From Lewinellaceae bacterium (GTDB lineage Bacteria; Bacteroidota; Bacteroidia; Chitinophagales; Saprospiraceae), in NCBI GenBank assembly GCA_029976695.1, contig JARQTN010000250.1:1-38754 (forward strand): a stretch of 38,754 nt of DNA, given 5' to 3'. Every line of letters starts with the position of its first letter. The first letter of the stretch is position 1. The notes beneath the pieces are model-generated. The model had not been told where the DNA came from and did not search any database. It was given only the letters and a program-made list of their open reading frames with translations. Shown in pieces: positions 8,411-16,287 of this stretch. Position numbers and translations under genes: made by a program.

Positions 8411-9490
8411 ATGGCAATAATCACAAAACGATCCAAGGATTTTCTGAAAAAATACCTGGACAACGCGAGTCCGACAGGTTTCGAAAAGTCGGGACAGGAA
8501 CTCTGGCTTTCATACTTAAAACCATTTATTGATGAATGGGAGTCGGACACCTATGGTACCGTCTATGCTGTCATCAATCCCGGTCAACCGTACAAAGTGG
8601 TCATCGAAAGCCATGCAGATGAAATCTCCTGGTTCGTCAATTATATCACGGACAAGGGTTTTATCCATGTTGTCAGGAACGGGGGATCAGACCAGGTGAT
8701 AGCCGCATCGCGCAAGGTCCATATCCACACGAAGAAAGGCATTGTCAAGGGCGTCTTCGGGTGGCCGGCAATACATACAAGGAAAGGGAAAGACCTGAAC
8801 CTGTCCCCGAAACTCGAAAACATTTTCATTGACATCGGAGCCAAGGACCGCAAGGAGGCGGAGAAAATGGGCGTGCACATCGGATGCGTCATTACCTATG
8901 AAGAATCGTTTGACGAACTGAGCCACAAGCATTTTATCGGGAGGGCCCTGGACAACCGCATCGGGGGGTTCTGCGTGGCTGAGGTAGCCCGATTACTCAA
9001 GAAGAACAAAGTCAAACTCCCCTATTCCCTGTATATCGTCAATGCCGTGCAGGAGGAGATCGGGCTCAGGGGTGCACAAATGATTGCTGACACGATCAAA
9101 CCCAATGTAGCGATCATCACCGATGTGACCCATGACACCCATACCCCGCTGATCAATTCAAAGATCCATGGTGATGTCAAATTGGGTGACGGGCCATGCC
9201 TGGCATACGCCCCGTCCGTACACCATAAATTGCTTGACCTGATCATCGAAACGGCAGAAAAGAACAAAATCCCCTTCCAGCGATCTGCCAATTCGCGGAG
9301 CACGGGGACAGATACAGATGCGTTTGCCTATTCCAATGGGGGTGTCGCCAGTGCACTCATATCGCTGCCCCTTCGCTATATGCATACGACCGTCGAAATG
9401 GCCCACTTCAATGATGTGGAGAATGTGATCAGACTGATTTACGAAACACTGAAAAAGATCGAGGAAGGACAATCCTTCAAATACCTGTAA
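8411..9490 (+). CDS. M42 family metallopeptidase (glutamyl-aminopeptidase-like)
   Basis: This is a cytoplasmic di-metal aminopeptidase of the CelM/FrvX family, removing N-terminal residues from peptides. The metal and catalytic residues of the family are visible: His68 in ESHADE, Asp181 in RALDNRIGG, Glu215-Glu216 in QEEIGLRG, Asp238 in TDVTHDTH and His325 in YMHTTVE. The length (359 residues) fits. It sits between pyrE and a UbiA-like gene with gaps of 13 and 9 nt, so it is probably co-transcribed, although no functional link to pyrimidine synthesis is evident. Confidence 0.92.
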   Translation: MAIITKRSKDFLKKYLDNASPTGFEKSGQELWLSYLKPFIDEWESDTYGTVYAVINPGQPYKVVIESHADEISWFVNYITDKGFIHVVRNGGSDQVIAASRKVHIHTKKGIVKGVFGWPAIHTRKGKDLNLSPKLENIFIDIGAKDRKEAEKMGVHIGCVITYEESFDELSHKHFIGRALDNRIGGFCVAEVARLLKKNKVKLPYSLYIVNAVQEEIGLRGAQMIADTIKPNVAIITDVTHDTHTPLINSKIHGDVKLGDGPCLAYAPSVHHKLLDLIIETAEKNKIPFQRSANSRSTGTDTDAFAYSNGGVASALISLPLRYMHTTVEMAHFNDVENVIRLIYETLKKIEEGQSFKYL

Positions 9491-9499
9491 AGTTGATTT

Positions 9500-10363
9500 G
9501 TGCACCTCGTTCATAAAATTGCTGACCTCATTTTGTACAGCAGTGTGTTTGTTGCCCTCTGTGCTGTCGCCCTTGTCACGCTATCCGGCAAACTCATCGG
9601 GGTCGACCCTGAAATAACCATCTACACCAGGTTTACGTTTTTCTCGGTGATCATGCTTTATAGCATCCACCGGATCATGGGCATCAAAAAAGTTGAAGCC
9701 TTTGAACATGAGGGACGTTTTGCCGTGATTAAAAAATACAGGTACCATATCCTGGTTTACGGCATTGCCGGGCTGGCGGGTGCACTCTACTATTTCCTCC
9801 GCTTTGACCTTCAATTGCAAAAACTGGTCATCTTGCCAGCGGGCCTTTCCCTGCTGTATGTGATCCCGTTCCTACCTGGACACAACAGGCTGCGCGACGT
9901 CCACCTCGTCAAGATCTTTACCATTGCCGTGACCTGGGCATGGGTCACAGCTTTTATCCCACTGCATATCGCGTTTGATGAATTCAGATGGCCGATCGTT
10001 TTTGCATTCCTGGAGCGTGCCTTGTTTGTTTTTGCGATCACAATCCCCTTCGATATCCGCGACCTTGAAGTAGATGCGCATACCGGAGTGAGAACCCTCC
10101 CCATCCTGCTGGGCACCAAAAAGAGCAAGATCCTTGCGATCGGCTGCCTGGCCTTACACCTGATCATTGTGCTTTCACTTTCCTGGATGGGCTTTTATAC
10201 CGGCCATATCATCATCCCCTACCTCCTCTTCTTCCTTGTTACGGCGGTACTGATCAACAAATCAGCACATGGGTTGTCCGATTATTACTACAGCGGGCTT
10301 CTCGACGGCACGATGATCCTCCAATGGCTCCTGGTCAGCGCCTACCTCTATCTCTTTAGCTAA
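9500..10363 (+). CDS. UbiA-superfamily-like integral membrane protein
   Basis: The 287-residue protein has about eight or nine membrane helices. The segment FDIRDLEVDAHTGVRTLP (Asp185, Asp188, Asp192) matches the second Asp-rich motif of UbiA prenyltransferases. The first motif (NxxxD) is absent where it should be: the first loop reads LYSIHRIMG. Either this branch uses other residues or it is no longer a prenyltransferase. The start is a GTG at 9500, 9 nt after the peptidase stop; no ATG fits better without cutting the first helix. Substrate unknown. Confidence 0.7.
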   Translation: MHLVHKIADLILYSSVFVALCAVALVTLSGKLIGVDPEITIYTRFTFFSVIMLYSIHRIMGIKKVEAFEHEGRFAVIKKYRYHILVYGIAGLAGALYYFLRFDLQLQKLVILPAGLSLLYVIPFLPGHNRLRDVHLVKIFTIAVTWAWVTAFIPLHIAFDEFRWPIVFAFLERALFVFAITIPFDIRDLEVDAHTGVRTLPILLGTKKSKILAIGCLALHLIIVLSLSWMGFYTGHIIIPYLLFFLVTAVLINKSAHGLSDYYYSGLLDGTMILQWLLVSAYLYLFS

Positions 10364-10449
10364 AAAGGGCAAGATGGCCTGAAAGGTCTTCAAGCACCTG
10401 TCCCGGATACCCGAAAACCTATCGATTGGAATTTGGCTAATTGGAATTC

Positions 10450-10487
10450 TTTTGGAAATTGTTTTTTGGAAATAGTTTTTTGGAAAT
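10450..10487. repeat. Three copies of a 14-bp tandem repeat
   Basis: TTTTGGAAAT begins at 10450, 10464 and 10478, an exact 14-bp period, in the 154-bp region between the convergent UbiA-like and trmD genes. Less exact copies (TTGGAAT) precede it at 10426 and 10441. It may be strand slippage or part of a small dispersed repeat family. Confidence 0.6.
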
Positions 10488-10517
10488 TTTATCCTTTAAC
10501 CTGGATCAAATTCCCCA

Positions 10518-11201
10518 TCAATCTTCCTCCATCAAATCCGGCCTCCGCTCCCTGGTACGCTCCAGTGATTGGGCATGCCGCCATTTGTCAATTTCGGCAA
10601 AGTGGCCGCTCAGCAGGATGGCCGGTACTTCCAGGCCTTCGAATTCGGCTGGTCGGGTATAGACAGGCGGGGCAAGCAAATTGTCCTGAAAGGAATCTGA
10701 AAGGGCAGAACTCTCGTCATTCAATACCCCGGGGATCAGCCGTCCCACCGCATCAACAAGTACCGCTGCTGCAAGCTCCCCGCCCGAGAGGACATAATCC
10801 CCGATAGAGATTTCCCTGGTCACGTATTTTTGCCGTATGCGCTCATCAATGCCCTTGTAATGCCCGCAGATCAGGAGCAGGTTTTTCCCCAGTGAGAGCT
10901 GGTTTGCCATCGACTGATTCAGCAATTCACCATCGGGGGTCAGGTAGATGACTTCATCATACGCCCGTTTGGCGGAGAGTTCCCGAATTGCCTGTGCCAG
11001 GGGTTCAGGCTTGAGGACCATGCCTGCGCCTCCACCGTATTGATAGTCATCGATTTGTTTGTATTTCCCGATGCCATACTGGCGCAGATCGATCACATTG
11101 ACATGCAGCAAACCCTTTTCAGATGCCCGCTTCAGGATAGAATGGCTGAAAGGGCTTGCAAGCAGGTCAGGAACCACCGCGATGATATCAATCCGCATCA
11201 T
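10518..11201 (-). CDS. trmD: tRNA (guanine37-N1)-methyltransferase
   Basis: TrmD methylates G37 of tRNAs next to the anticodon, using S-adenosylmethionine. The SPOUT trefoil-knot motifs are present: [28 protein letters not shown] and the SAM-binding [14 protein letters not shown] followed by LIPGVL. The length (227 residues) is normal. It is the last gene of a minus-strand run with cdaA, an M20 dipeptidase and an FKBP isomerase, 39 nt after the isomerase, instead of sitting with rpsP, rimM and rplS. Either of the two adjacent Met codons could start it. Confidence 0.96.
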   Translation of the reverse strand: MMRIDIIAVVPDLLASPFSHSILKRASEKGLLHVNVIDLRQYGIGKYKQIDDYQYGGGAGMVLKPEPLAQAIRELSAKRAYDEVIYLTPDGELLNQSMANQLSLGKNLLLICGHYKGIDERIRQKYVTREISIGDYVLSGGELAAAVLVDAVGRLIPGVLNDESSALSDSFQDNLLAPPVYTRPAEFEGLEVPAILLSGHFAEIDKWRHAQSLERTRERRPDLMEED

Positions 11202-11240
11202 ATACCCCGAAGATTGGATTGTTCAGAAATGAAGCAGTAC

Positions 11241-11915
11241 TCACAGGATCTCGAGCAATTCAATTTCAAAAATGAGGGTGGTATATGGCTTGATTTTACC
11301 GCTCCCTCTTGCCCCATAGGCCAGATCAGCGGGAATATAGACCTTCCATTTGGACCCCACCTGCATCATCTGCAGGATCTCTGTCCATCCTTTGATCACG
11401 CCACTCACACCAAATGTCGCTGGCTCACCCCGGTCCACAGAGCTGTCAAAAACTTCACCCGAGATCAGCGTGCCATGATAGTGTACCTTGACCCTGTCCT
11501 TCAATCCCGGTTTTGGTGCATCTTCCGGACCGGGCACAAGGACTTCGTATTGCAGCCCGTTGTCCAGGACGACTATCCCTTCCTTTTGCGCATTATCGGA
11601 AAGGAAAGCCTCCCCTTCTGCGATCTGCTTTTCAAATTGTGCCCGGCGTTGCATCTCCCCGTAAGCATTCAGGTATTCCTGCGCCTGGGTCGTGGTGAGC
11701 AGGAGACCTTCTTCTTCCATCTGGTGCCTGAACCCTTCCATAAAAGCTTCATACCGGATGTCACCGACCTGTGCTTTCACGCTCTGTGCGACCATCATCC
11801 CGACACAGTATGAGACAGTGTCCATGTCTGTTTGCAGTGATTGTGCTTCCATTTGCAGGGCACTTCCTGAACACAGGAGGCACACCAGAAAAATGAGCAA
11901 ATTCTGTTTCATCAT
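11241..11915 (-). CDS. Exported FKBP-type peptidyl-prolyl isomerase
   Basis: This is a Mip/FkpA-like protein-folding enzyme of the periplasm. A signal peptide (KQNLLIFLVCLLCSGSAL...) is followed by an FKBP-N dimerisation region (residues about 30-115) and a C-terminal FKBP domain. The domain contains VKVHYHGTLISGEVFDSS, GVIKGWTE and IPADLAYG, with the usual FEIELL ending. Its ATG overlaps the stop codon of the upstream dipeptidase gene (ATGA), which suggests translational coupling. The Cys in the signal peptide (CSGS) is not a convincing lipobox. Confidence 0.92.
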   Translation of the reverse strand: MMKQNLLIFLVCLLCSGSALQMEAQSLQTDMDTVSYCVGMMVAQSVKAQVGDIRYEAFMEGFRHQMEEEGLLLTTTQAQEYLNAYGEMQRRAQFEKQIAEGEAFLSDNAQKEGIVVLDNGLQYEVLVPGPEDAPKPGLKDRVKVHYHGTLISGEVFDSSVDRGEPATFGVSGVIKGWTEILQMMQVGSKWKVYIPADLAYGARGSGKIKPYTTLIFEIELLEIL

Positions 11916-13291
11916 GATATTTGCTTTAACCTCGCGTAATGTGCAAAAAAATGCGGAATCGTCTCGATCCCCTTATAATAATTGAACAAGCCATAGGATT
12001 CGTTTGGCGAGTGAATCGCATCTGAATCCAGCCCGAATCCAAGCAACACGGTTTTCACACCCAGGATACGCTCAAAAAGTGCCACGATCGGTATCGACCC
12101 ACCACTTCGTTGCGGGATCGGATCCTTGCCAAATGTTTCTTTCATGGCCATCGCGGCCGCCCTGTACTCATCTGTATCCGTGGGCGTGACAGCCGGCTGT
12201 CCGCCGTGGTGCGGCGTCACTTTCACTTGCACTGAGGGTGGCGCAAGGGATTCAAAATGCTTGACAAACAACTCCGTGATCTTGTCCGGCTCCTGGTGTG
12301 GGACCAGGCGCATGGAGATCTTTGCGGCGGCTTTGGCAGGCAAGACGGTTTTTGCGCCTTCGCCGATATAGCCACCCCAGATCCCGTTCACATCCAGCGT
12401 TGGCCGGATACTCGTTCGCTCAAGCGTCGTATATCCCTGTTCGCCATGCACAGCATTGATCCCCAGCTCATCCTTGTAGACTTCAAGGTCAAAGGGTGCC
12501 TCATTCATCCTTTCACGCTCTGCCTCCGTGATCACCGCCACATCATCATAAAACCCGGGAATCGTGATCCTTCCCTGATCGTCATGCAGGGAGGCAATCA
12601 TCGCGCAAAGTACATTTGCCGGATTTGCGACGGCCCCTCCATACACACCCGAATGCAGGTCCTTGTTCGGGCCTGTCACTTCCACCTCTACATAGCTCAG
12701 TCCGCGCAGCCCGACTGTGATGGAGGGTACATCATTGGATATAATGCTTGTATCGGACACCAGGATCACATCAGAGTCAAGCCTGTCCTTATGGTCTTCC
12801 AGGAATTTGCCCAGGTGCTCTGAACCAACCTCTTCCTCACCTTCAAACATGAACTTGACATTGCACGCGAGCTGGTTGGTTTTATGCATGGATTCAAACG
12901 CTTTCACATGCATGTACAACTGGCCTTTATCGTCACATGCTCCCCGGGCATAGATCTTTCCATTCTTGATGACGGGCTCGAATGGCGGAGAATCCCAGAG
13001 TTCAAGCGGGTCTGGAGGCTGTACATCATAATGCCCGTATACCAGGACGGTGGGCAAGCCGGGATCCATGATCTTCTCCCCATACACAATTGGATGGCCT
13101 TCTGTCGGAATAATCTCTACTCCGTCAATTCCGGCTTCCGTCATCTTGTTGCTCAACCACTGAGCTGCATTGCTGACCTCCTCCTTATAGGCAGGATCCG
13201 CGCTGATCGAGGGAATCTTCAAGAAAGAGAAGAGCTCCTCCAGAAATCGATCCCTGTTTGATTCTTGATATGCATTTACTGTTTCCATCAA
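11912..13291 (-). CDS. M20 family dipeptidase
   Basis: This is a cytoplasmic di-zinc peptidase that splits dipeptides. Metal ligands and catalytic residues appear as His87 in VYGHYDVQ with Asp89, Asp120 in RGACDDKG, and Glu152-Glu153 in FEGEEEVGSEH. A dimerisation domain is inserted after residue 200, and the C-terminal part carries PQRSGGSIPIV and GLDSDAIHSPNE. The length (459 residues) is typical. It lies 32 nt after cdaA and overlaps the FKBP gene by 4 nt. Confidence 0.92.
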   Translation of the reverse strand: MMETVNAYQESNRDRFLEELFSFLKIPSISADPAYKEEVSNAAQWLSNKMTEAGIDGVEIIPTEGHPIVYGEKIMDPGLPTVLVYGHYDVQPPDPLELWDSPPFEPVIKNGKIYARGACDDKGQLYMHVKAFESMHKTNQLACNVKFMFEGEEEVGSEHLGKFLEDHKDRLDSDVILVSDTSIISNDVPSITVGLRGLSYVEVEVTGPNKDLHSGVYGGAVANPANVLCAMIASLHDDQGRITIPGFYDDVAVITEAERERMNEAPFDLEVYKDELGINAVHGEQGYTTLERTSIRPTLDVNGIWGGYIGEGAKTVLPAKAAAKISMRLVPHQEPDKITELFVKHFESLAPPSVQVKVTPHHGGQPAVTPTDTDEYRAAAMAMKETFGKDPIPQRSGGSIPIVALFERILGVKTVLLGFGLDSDAIHSPNESYGLFNYYKGIETIPHFFAHYARLKQIS

Positions 13292-13323
13292 TGAAGCTGA
13301 TTTTATATGTGATCAATGTGCTT

Positions 13324-14121
13324 TTATTTCCATTTAATCCTGAGAAAGTTGCGCAGTGTTTCCATATCAATATTGAAATGCAGGTTCCCTTCTGAAGCAA
13401 ACGAGATGTTTCCCGTTTCTTCTGAGACCACGATCGCCCCTACTTCAAATTGTTCCGTCACACCGACAGCTGCCCTGTGCCTCAACCCGGCCTGTTTCGG
13501 CAAGGTGGCATTTTCCGAGACGGGCAGGATACAGCTCGCGGCAAAGATCTTGTCCCCGAGCAAGACCACTGCTCCATCATGCAACGGGCTTTCTTTCTGG
13601 AAGATACTCTCAATCAGTCCAGCACTCAGGTTTGCATTGATCACCTTGCCCGTCCGCACAAATGGCTGTGATTCCGAGACATGGCCGAAAACGATCAGTG
13701 CCCCGACCTTGTTCCTGCTCATCGAATCGATCGCAGGAAGCAACTTGAAATACCTGTTTGTGGCAGGCTTCGCACCATGTACGCCAGACGTAAACAACCG
13801 TTCAAAGAGATTACTTCTCTGCTTGAGTGTCGTATTGCCCAGGTCAAGCAGGAACCGCCTGATTTCCGGCTGGAAAATGATGATCAGCAGGATCACCCCG
13901 ACACTCACGAACTGTGAAAGGAAGGTCGAAAGGAGTTGCATTTCAAGCGCACTTACGAGCCACCAGGCAATATACAATAGCATCAGGCCGATAAAAATAT
14001 TGAACGCCACGCTGCCTTTCAGCAATAAATAGATCCGGTAGATGAGGTAAGATACAATGAGAATATCCAGGATATCCCAAATTTTAATATCCAAAAATCG
14101 AATATCGAACAGGTATTCCAT
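13324..14121 (-). CDS. cdaA: Diadenylate cyclase (c-di-AMP synthase)
   Basis: CdaA makes cyclic di-AMP from two ATP, a second messenger controlling potassium and osmotic balance and cell-wall state. From the Met at 14121 the 265-residue protein has three N-terminal membrane helices and a cytoplasmic DAC domain. The catalytic DGA (residues 182-184, in PLHDGAVV) and RHR (214-216, in GLRHRAAVG) motifs are intact. I chose this Met because the 19 residues before it are not membrane-like and reach into the divergent promoter region. The usual partner gene ybbR is not adjacent; instead a dipeptidase follows after 32 nt. The c-di-AMP link to K+/Cl- transport makes the cotransporter at 184-2466 a notable but distant neighbour. 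Confidence 0.93.
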   Translation of the reverse strand: MEYLFDIRFLDIKIWDILDILIVSYLIYRIYLLLKGSVAFNIFIGLMLLYIAWWLVSALEMQLLSTFLSQFVSVGVILLIIIFQPEIRRFLLDLGNTTLKQRSNLFERLFTSGVHGAKPATNRYFKLLPAIDSMSRNKVGALIVFGHVSESQPFVRTGKVINANLSAGLIESIFQKESPLHDGAVVLLGDKIFAASCILPVSENATLPKQAGLRHRAAVGVTEQFEVGAIVVSEETGNISFASEGNLHFNIDMETLRNFLRIKWK

Positions 14122-14139
14122 GGATGGCGAATTTAACCA

Positions 14140-14171
14140 AAAAATACCTATCGAACCTTTTTGGTATTTTT
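14140..14171. promoter_or_regulatory. Inverted repeat between cdaA and the divergent exported-protein gene
   Basis: AAAAATACC (14140-14148) and GGTATTTTT (14163-14171) are perfect 9-bp arms around a 14-nt spacer, 18 nt upstream of the cdaA start. It could be an operator for cdaA or a weak transcript hairpin. Confidence 0.35.
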
Positions 14172-14232
14172 GAATCACAGGTCTGAAAATTGCGTTGAAA
14201 GATTTGTGAACAGGGTATCAATTCCATTCATC

Positions 14233-15546
14233 ATGCAGCGATTAAAATTATTCATCCCCTTGTTAATCAGCCTTTTCTGCTTTGTGCATCCGGGGACTGC
14301 CCAGCAAGTGATCACAAATTCGAAAGGCGAAAAGATCGTCGTCTTCCCGGACGGCAGCTGGAGGCATTTTGTCCCGGCAGATTCCGTCCTGATCCGGGAA
14401 AACCTGAGGAGTGCGAGTCCGTTCAACCAGCCGGAAAAACAACATGACGACCTGGCTGAACCAATGGATCCAACGCTTGGCAAATCAGTTGAAGCACACC
14501 TGGCGATTGAATTTGCCAATGAACTCCAGGCGGAAGCTGACAGGGCAAGGATCGCCCTGATCGATGCGACAAACAATAAATTCAATACCGAAGCCAAACT
14601 GGAGCAGGCGAGGAAAAACAAGGGCCTTATTGATGCGGACATTCTTGCGAGGCTCGAAGAAGACTACGAACGTGCAACGGACGTGGTGCGGTTGGCAAAA
14701 AAATACCACAAAGAAATAGCGAAATTCACCGAGCAGGCATTGGCGATTACACATATTGATGCGCCAAAAAGACAGAAGAAGCTTTCCAGGCTCATGGCAA
14801 AACACTCTTCCTTTGTCTCCTCCTCGGAATGGATTCCTGAGGAAAATCGGGGAACATCCACCCCTGCCCTGCCTGTCATTTCCGAATCCAGGGATACCGA
14901 AACAGGACCTGCCAGAACAGCAGACAAGGCAAAATCCAGGGCCGTCAGGAAGGGCACCAGGCAGGAAGCGCCAGACAGGCCCGCAGTCCCCACCGACAAA
15001 AACCTCACCTGGTCTGTAGCTGAAGAGCCACCATACAAGCGTGCGCCAGTGAAATGCCGGGTCAATGCACAAATCGTCGATGAAGCAACGGGACAAAAGA
15101 GGCTGGTCCTGGAAGAACAGGGGCTGTTCACGTTTACGGACGAGGAACTGAGGCCTTACTTCAGGGATGAAAGCCTGGTAGATTGCCGGGCGTACATCAG
15201 CTCGATAGAAGGATACAGATACCTTACCGTCCGGTTTATCATTGCAAGTCCCAACGCAAGGAAGAATTTTGGAATGCTCCAGCAGCAGGCCCTGTTGAGG
15301 TTCAAACTCCTCGATGGTTCGTATGTCAATTTCTACAATATCCAGGCAAGCAAAGGTACGATTGACCGGTACAGCGGAAATACCATTTTCACTGGCAATT
15401 ATGCCCTCGGGAGAAATGCAGAAAAACAGCTTCTGAAATCCGAACTCGACAAAATGAGGGTTGTCTGGTCCACGGGGTATGAGGATTATGACATCCACGA
15501 AGTTGATTTCTTCCTGGACCAGATCAAATGCCTCAATGATTATTAG
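14233..15546 (+). CDS. Exported coiled-coil protein of unknown function
   Basis: From the Met at 14233 the protein has a signal peptide (MQRLKLFIPLLISLFCF...GTAQQ). A short motif with VFPDGSWRHFVP follows, which I have seen at the N-terminus of many Bacteroidota exported proteins. Residues about 80-180 are rich in Ala, Glu and Lys and should form coiled coil. A charged linker and a 190-residue C-terminal domain rich in beta strands (from about APVKCRVNAQIVDEATG) follow. I do not recognise a catalytic motif. miaE follows after 17 nt, probably in the same transcript. The ORF runs upstream to 14161, but that would place 24 residues before the signal peptide. Confidence 0.7.
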   Translation: MQRLKLFIPLLISLFCFVHPGTAQQVITNSKGEKIVVFPDGSWRHFVPADSVLIRENLRSASPFNQPEKQHDDLAEPMDPTLGKSVEAHLAIEFANELQAEADRARIALIDATNNKFNTEAKLEQARKNKGLIDADILARLEEDYERATDVVRLAKKYHKEIAKFTEQALAITHIDAPKRQKKLSRLMAKHSSFVSSSEWIPEENRGTSTPALPVISESRDTETGPARTADKAKSRAVRKGTRQEAPDRPAVPTDKNLTWSVAEEPPYKRAPVKCRVNAQIVDEATGQKRLVLEEQGLFTFTDEELRPYFRDESLVDCRAYISSIEGYRYLTVRFIIASPNARKNFGMLQQQALLRFKLLDGSYVNFYNIQASKGTIDRYSGNTIFTGNYALGRNAEKQLLKSELDKMRVVWSTGYEDYDIHEVDFFLDQIKCLNDY

Positions 15547-15563
15547 GAAAAAAGATCAAAGTT

Positions 15564-16145
15564 ATGCTTGGACTTAAACTGCCGACCGATCCGAGATGGG
15601 TGAACCTGGCGGAAAAAAGCCTTGAGGACATCCTCACGGACCACGCCTATTGTGAACAAAAGGCTGCCACTTCTTGTATCTCACTGATTCAGCAATACCC
15701 GGAAAAAATTGAAATGGTCCATGCCCTGGCTCCGATCGTCACGGAGGAATGGGGGCATTTCAGGCAGGTGCTCCGCGAACTTGAGAAACGCGCACTCAAG
15801 TTAGGGAGGCAAAGAAAGGATGAATATGTCAATGCACTGCTCAAGTTCCAGAAAAAAGGCGGGTCAAGGGAAGAACAACTCGTGGAAAGACTGCTAGTAT
15901 GTGCATTGATAGAAGCACGCAGCTGCGAACGGTTCAGACTCCTTTCACTGCATATTGCCGAAGATGAACTGAAGGATTTCTACCACAAGTTCATGGTTTC
16001 CGAGGCGGGTCATTACCGTCTGTTCATCGACCTGGCAAAAAAATACGGAGATCCCGAAGCAGTAAAGAAAAGATGGCAGGAATACCTTGACTATGAAAAG
16101 GGGATCATGGAGGATCTGGAACTGCGCGGAGACCGCATGCACTAG
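15564..16145 (+). CDS. miaE: tRNA-(2-methylthio-N6-isopentenyl-A37) hydroxylase
   Basis: MiaE is an O2-dependent non-haem di-iron enzyme that hydroxylates the isopentenyl group on A37 of tRNAs. The ferritin-like ligand set is visible: Glu31, Glu62 with His65 (EEWGH), Glu117 (ALIEARS) and Glu147 with His150 (SEAGH). The length (193 residues) is normal. It shows that the organism meets oxygen, which bears on how the sulfur island at 22-34 kb is used. Confidence 0.9.
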   Translation: MLGLKLPTDPRWVNLAEKSLEDILTDHAYCEQKAATSCISLIQQYPEKIEMVHALAPIVTEEWGHFRQVLRELEKRALKLGRQRKDEYVNALLKFQKKGGSREEQLVERLLVCALIEARSCERFRLLSLHIAEDELKDFYHKFMVSEAGHYRLFIDLAKKYGDPEAVKKRWQEYLDYEKGIMEDLELRGDRMH

Positions 16146-16167
16146 TCACCTGCAGGGCACCACAAAA

Positions 16168-16205
16168 AGGAAATGCCACCTGGGTATACCAAAGTGGCAT
16201 TTCCT
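16168..16205. terminator. Terminator hairpin between miaE and the T9SS protein gene
   Basis: AGGAAATGCCAC (16168-16179) and GTGGCATTTCCT (16194-16205) form a perfect 12-bp stem with a 14-nt loop. The T run follows the stem on the minus strand (CCTTTTTG), so it mainly ends the minus-strand T9SS gene. The stem could also slow transcripts leaving miaE. Confidence 0.8.
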
Positions 16206-16287
16206 CTAAAGATTCCGTGCGCTACCAGGAGCAGTTTTTCCTCAAGTCACGGAAACTGCCATTTCTATATCCTCAACAATTTTGCCC

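Noticed and set aside
14485-15498. 337-codon ORF on the minus strand
   Set aside because: It is antisense to the exported coiled-coil protein gene, which has a signal peptide and sensible composition; the antisense product is rich in Cys and Phe with no domain.
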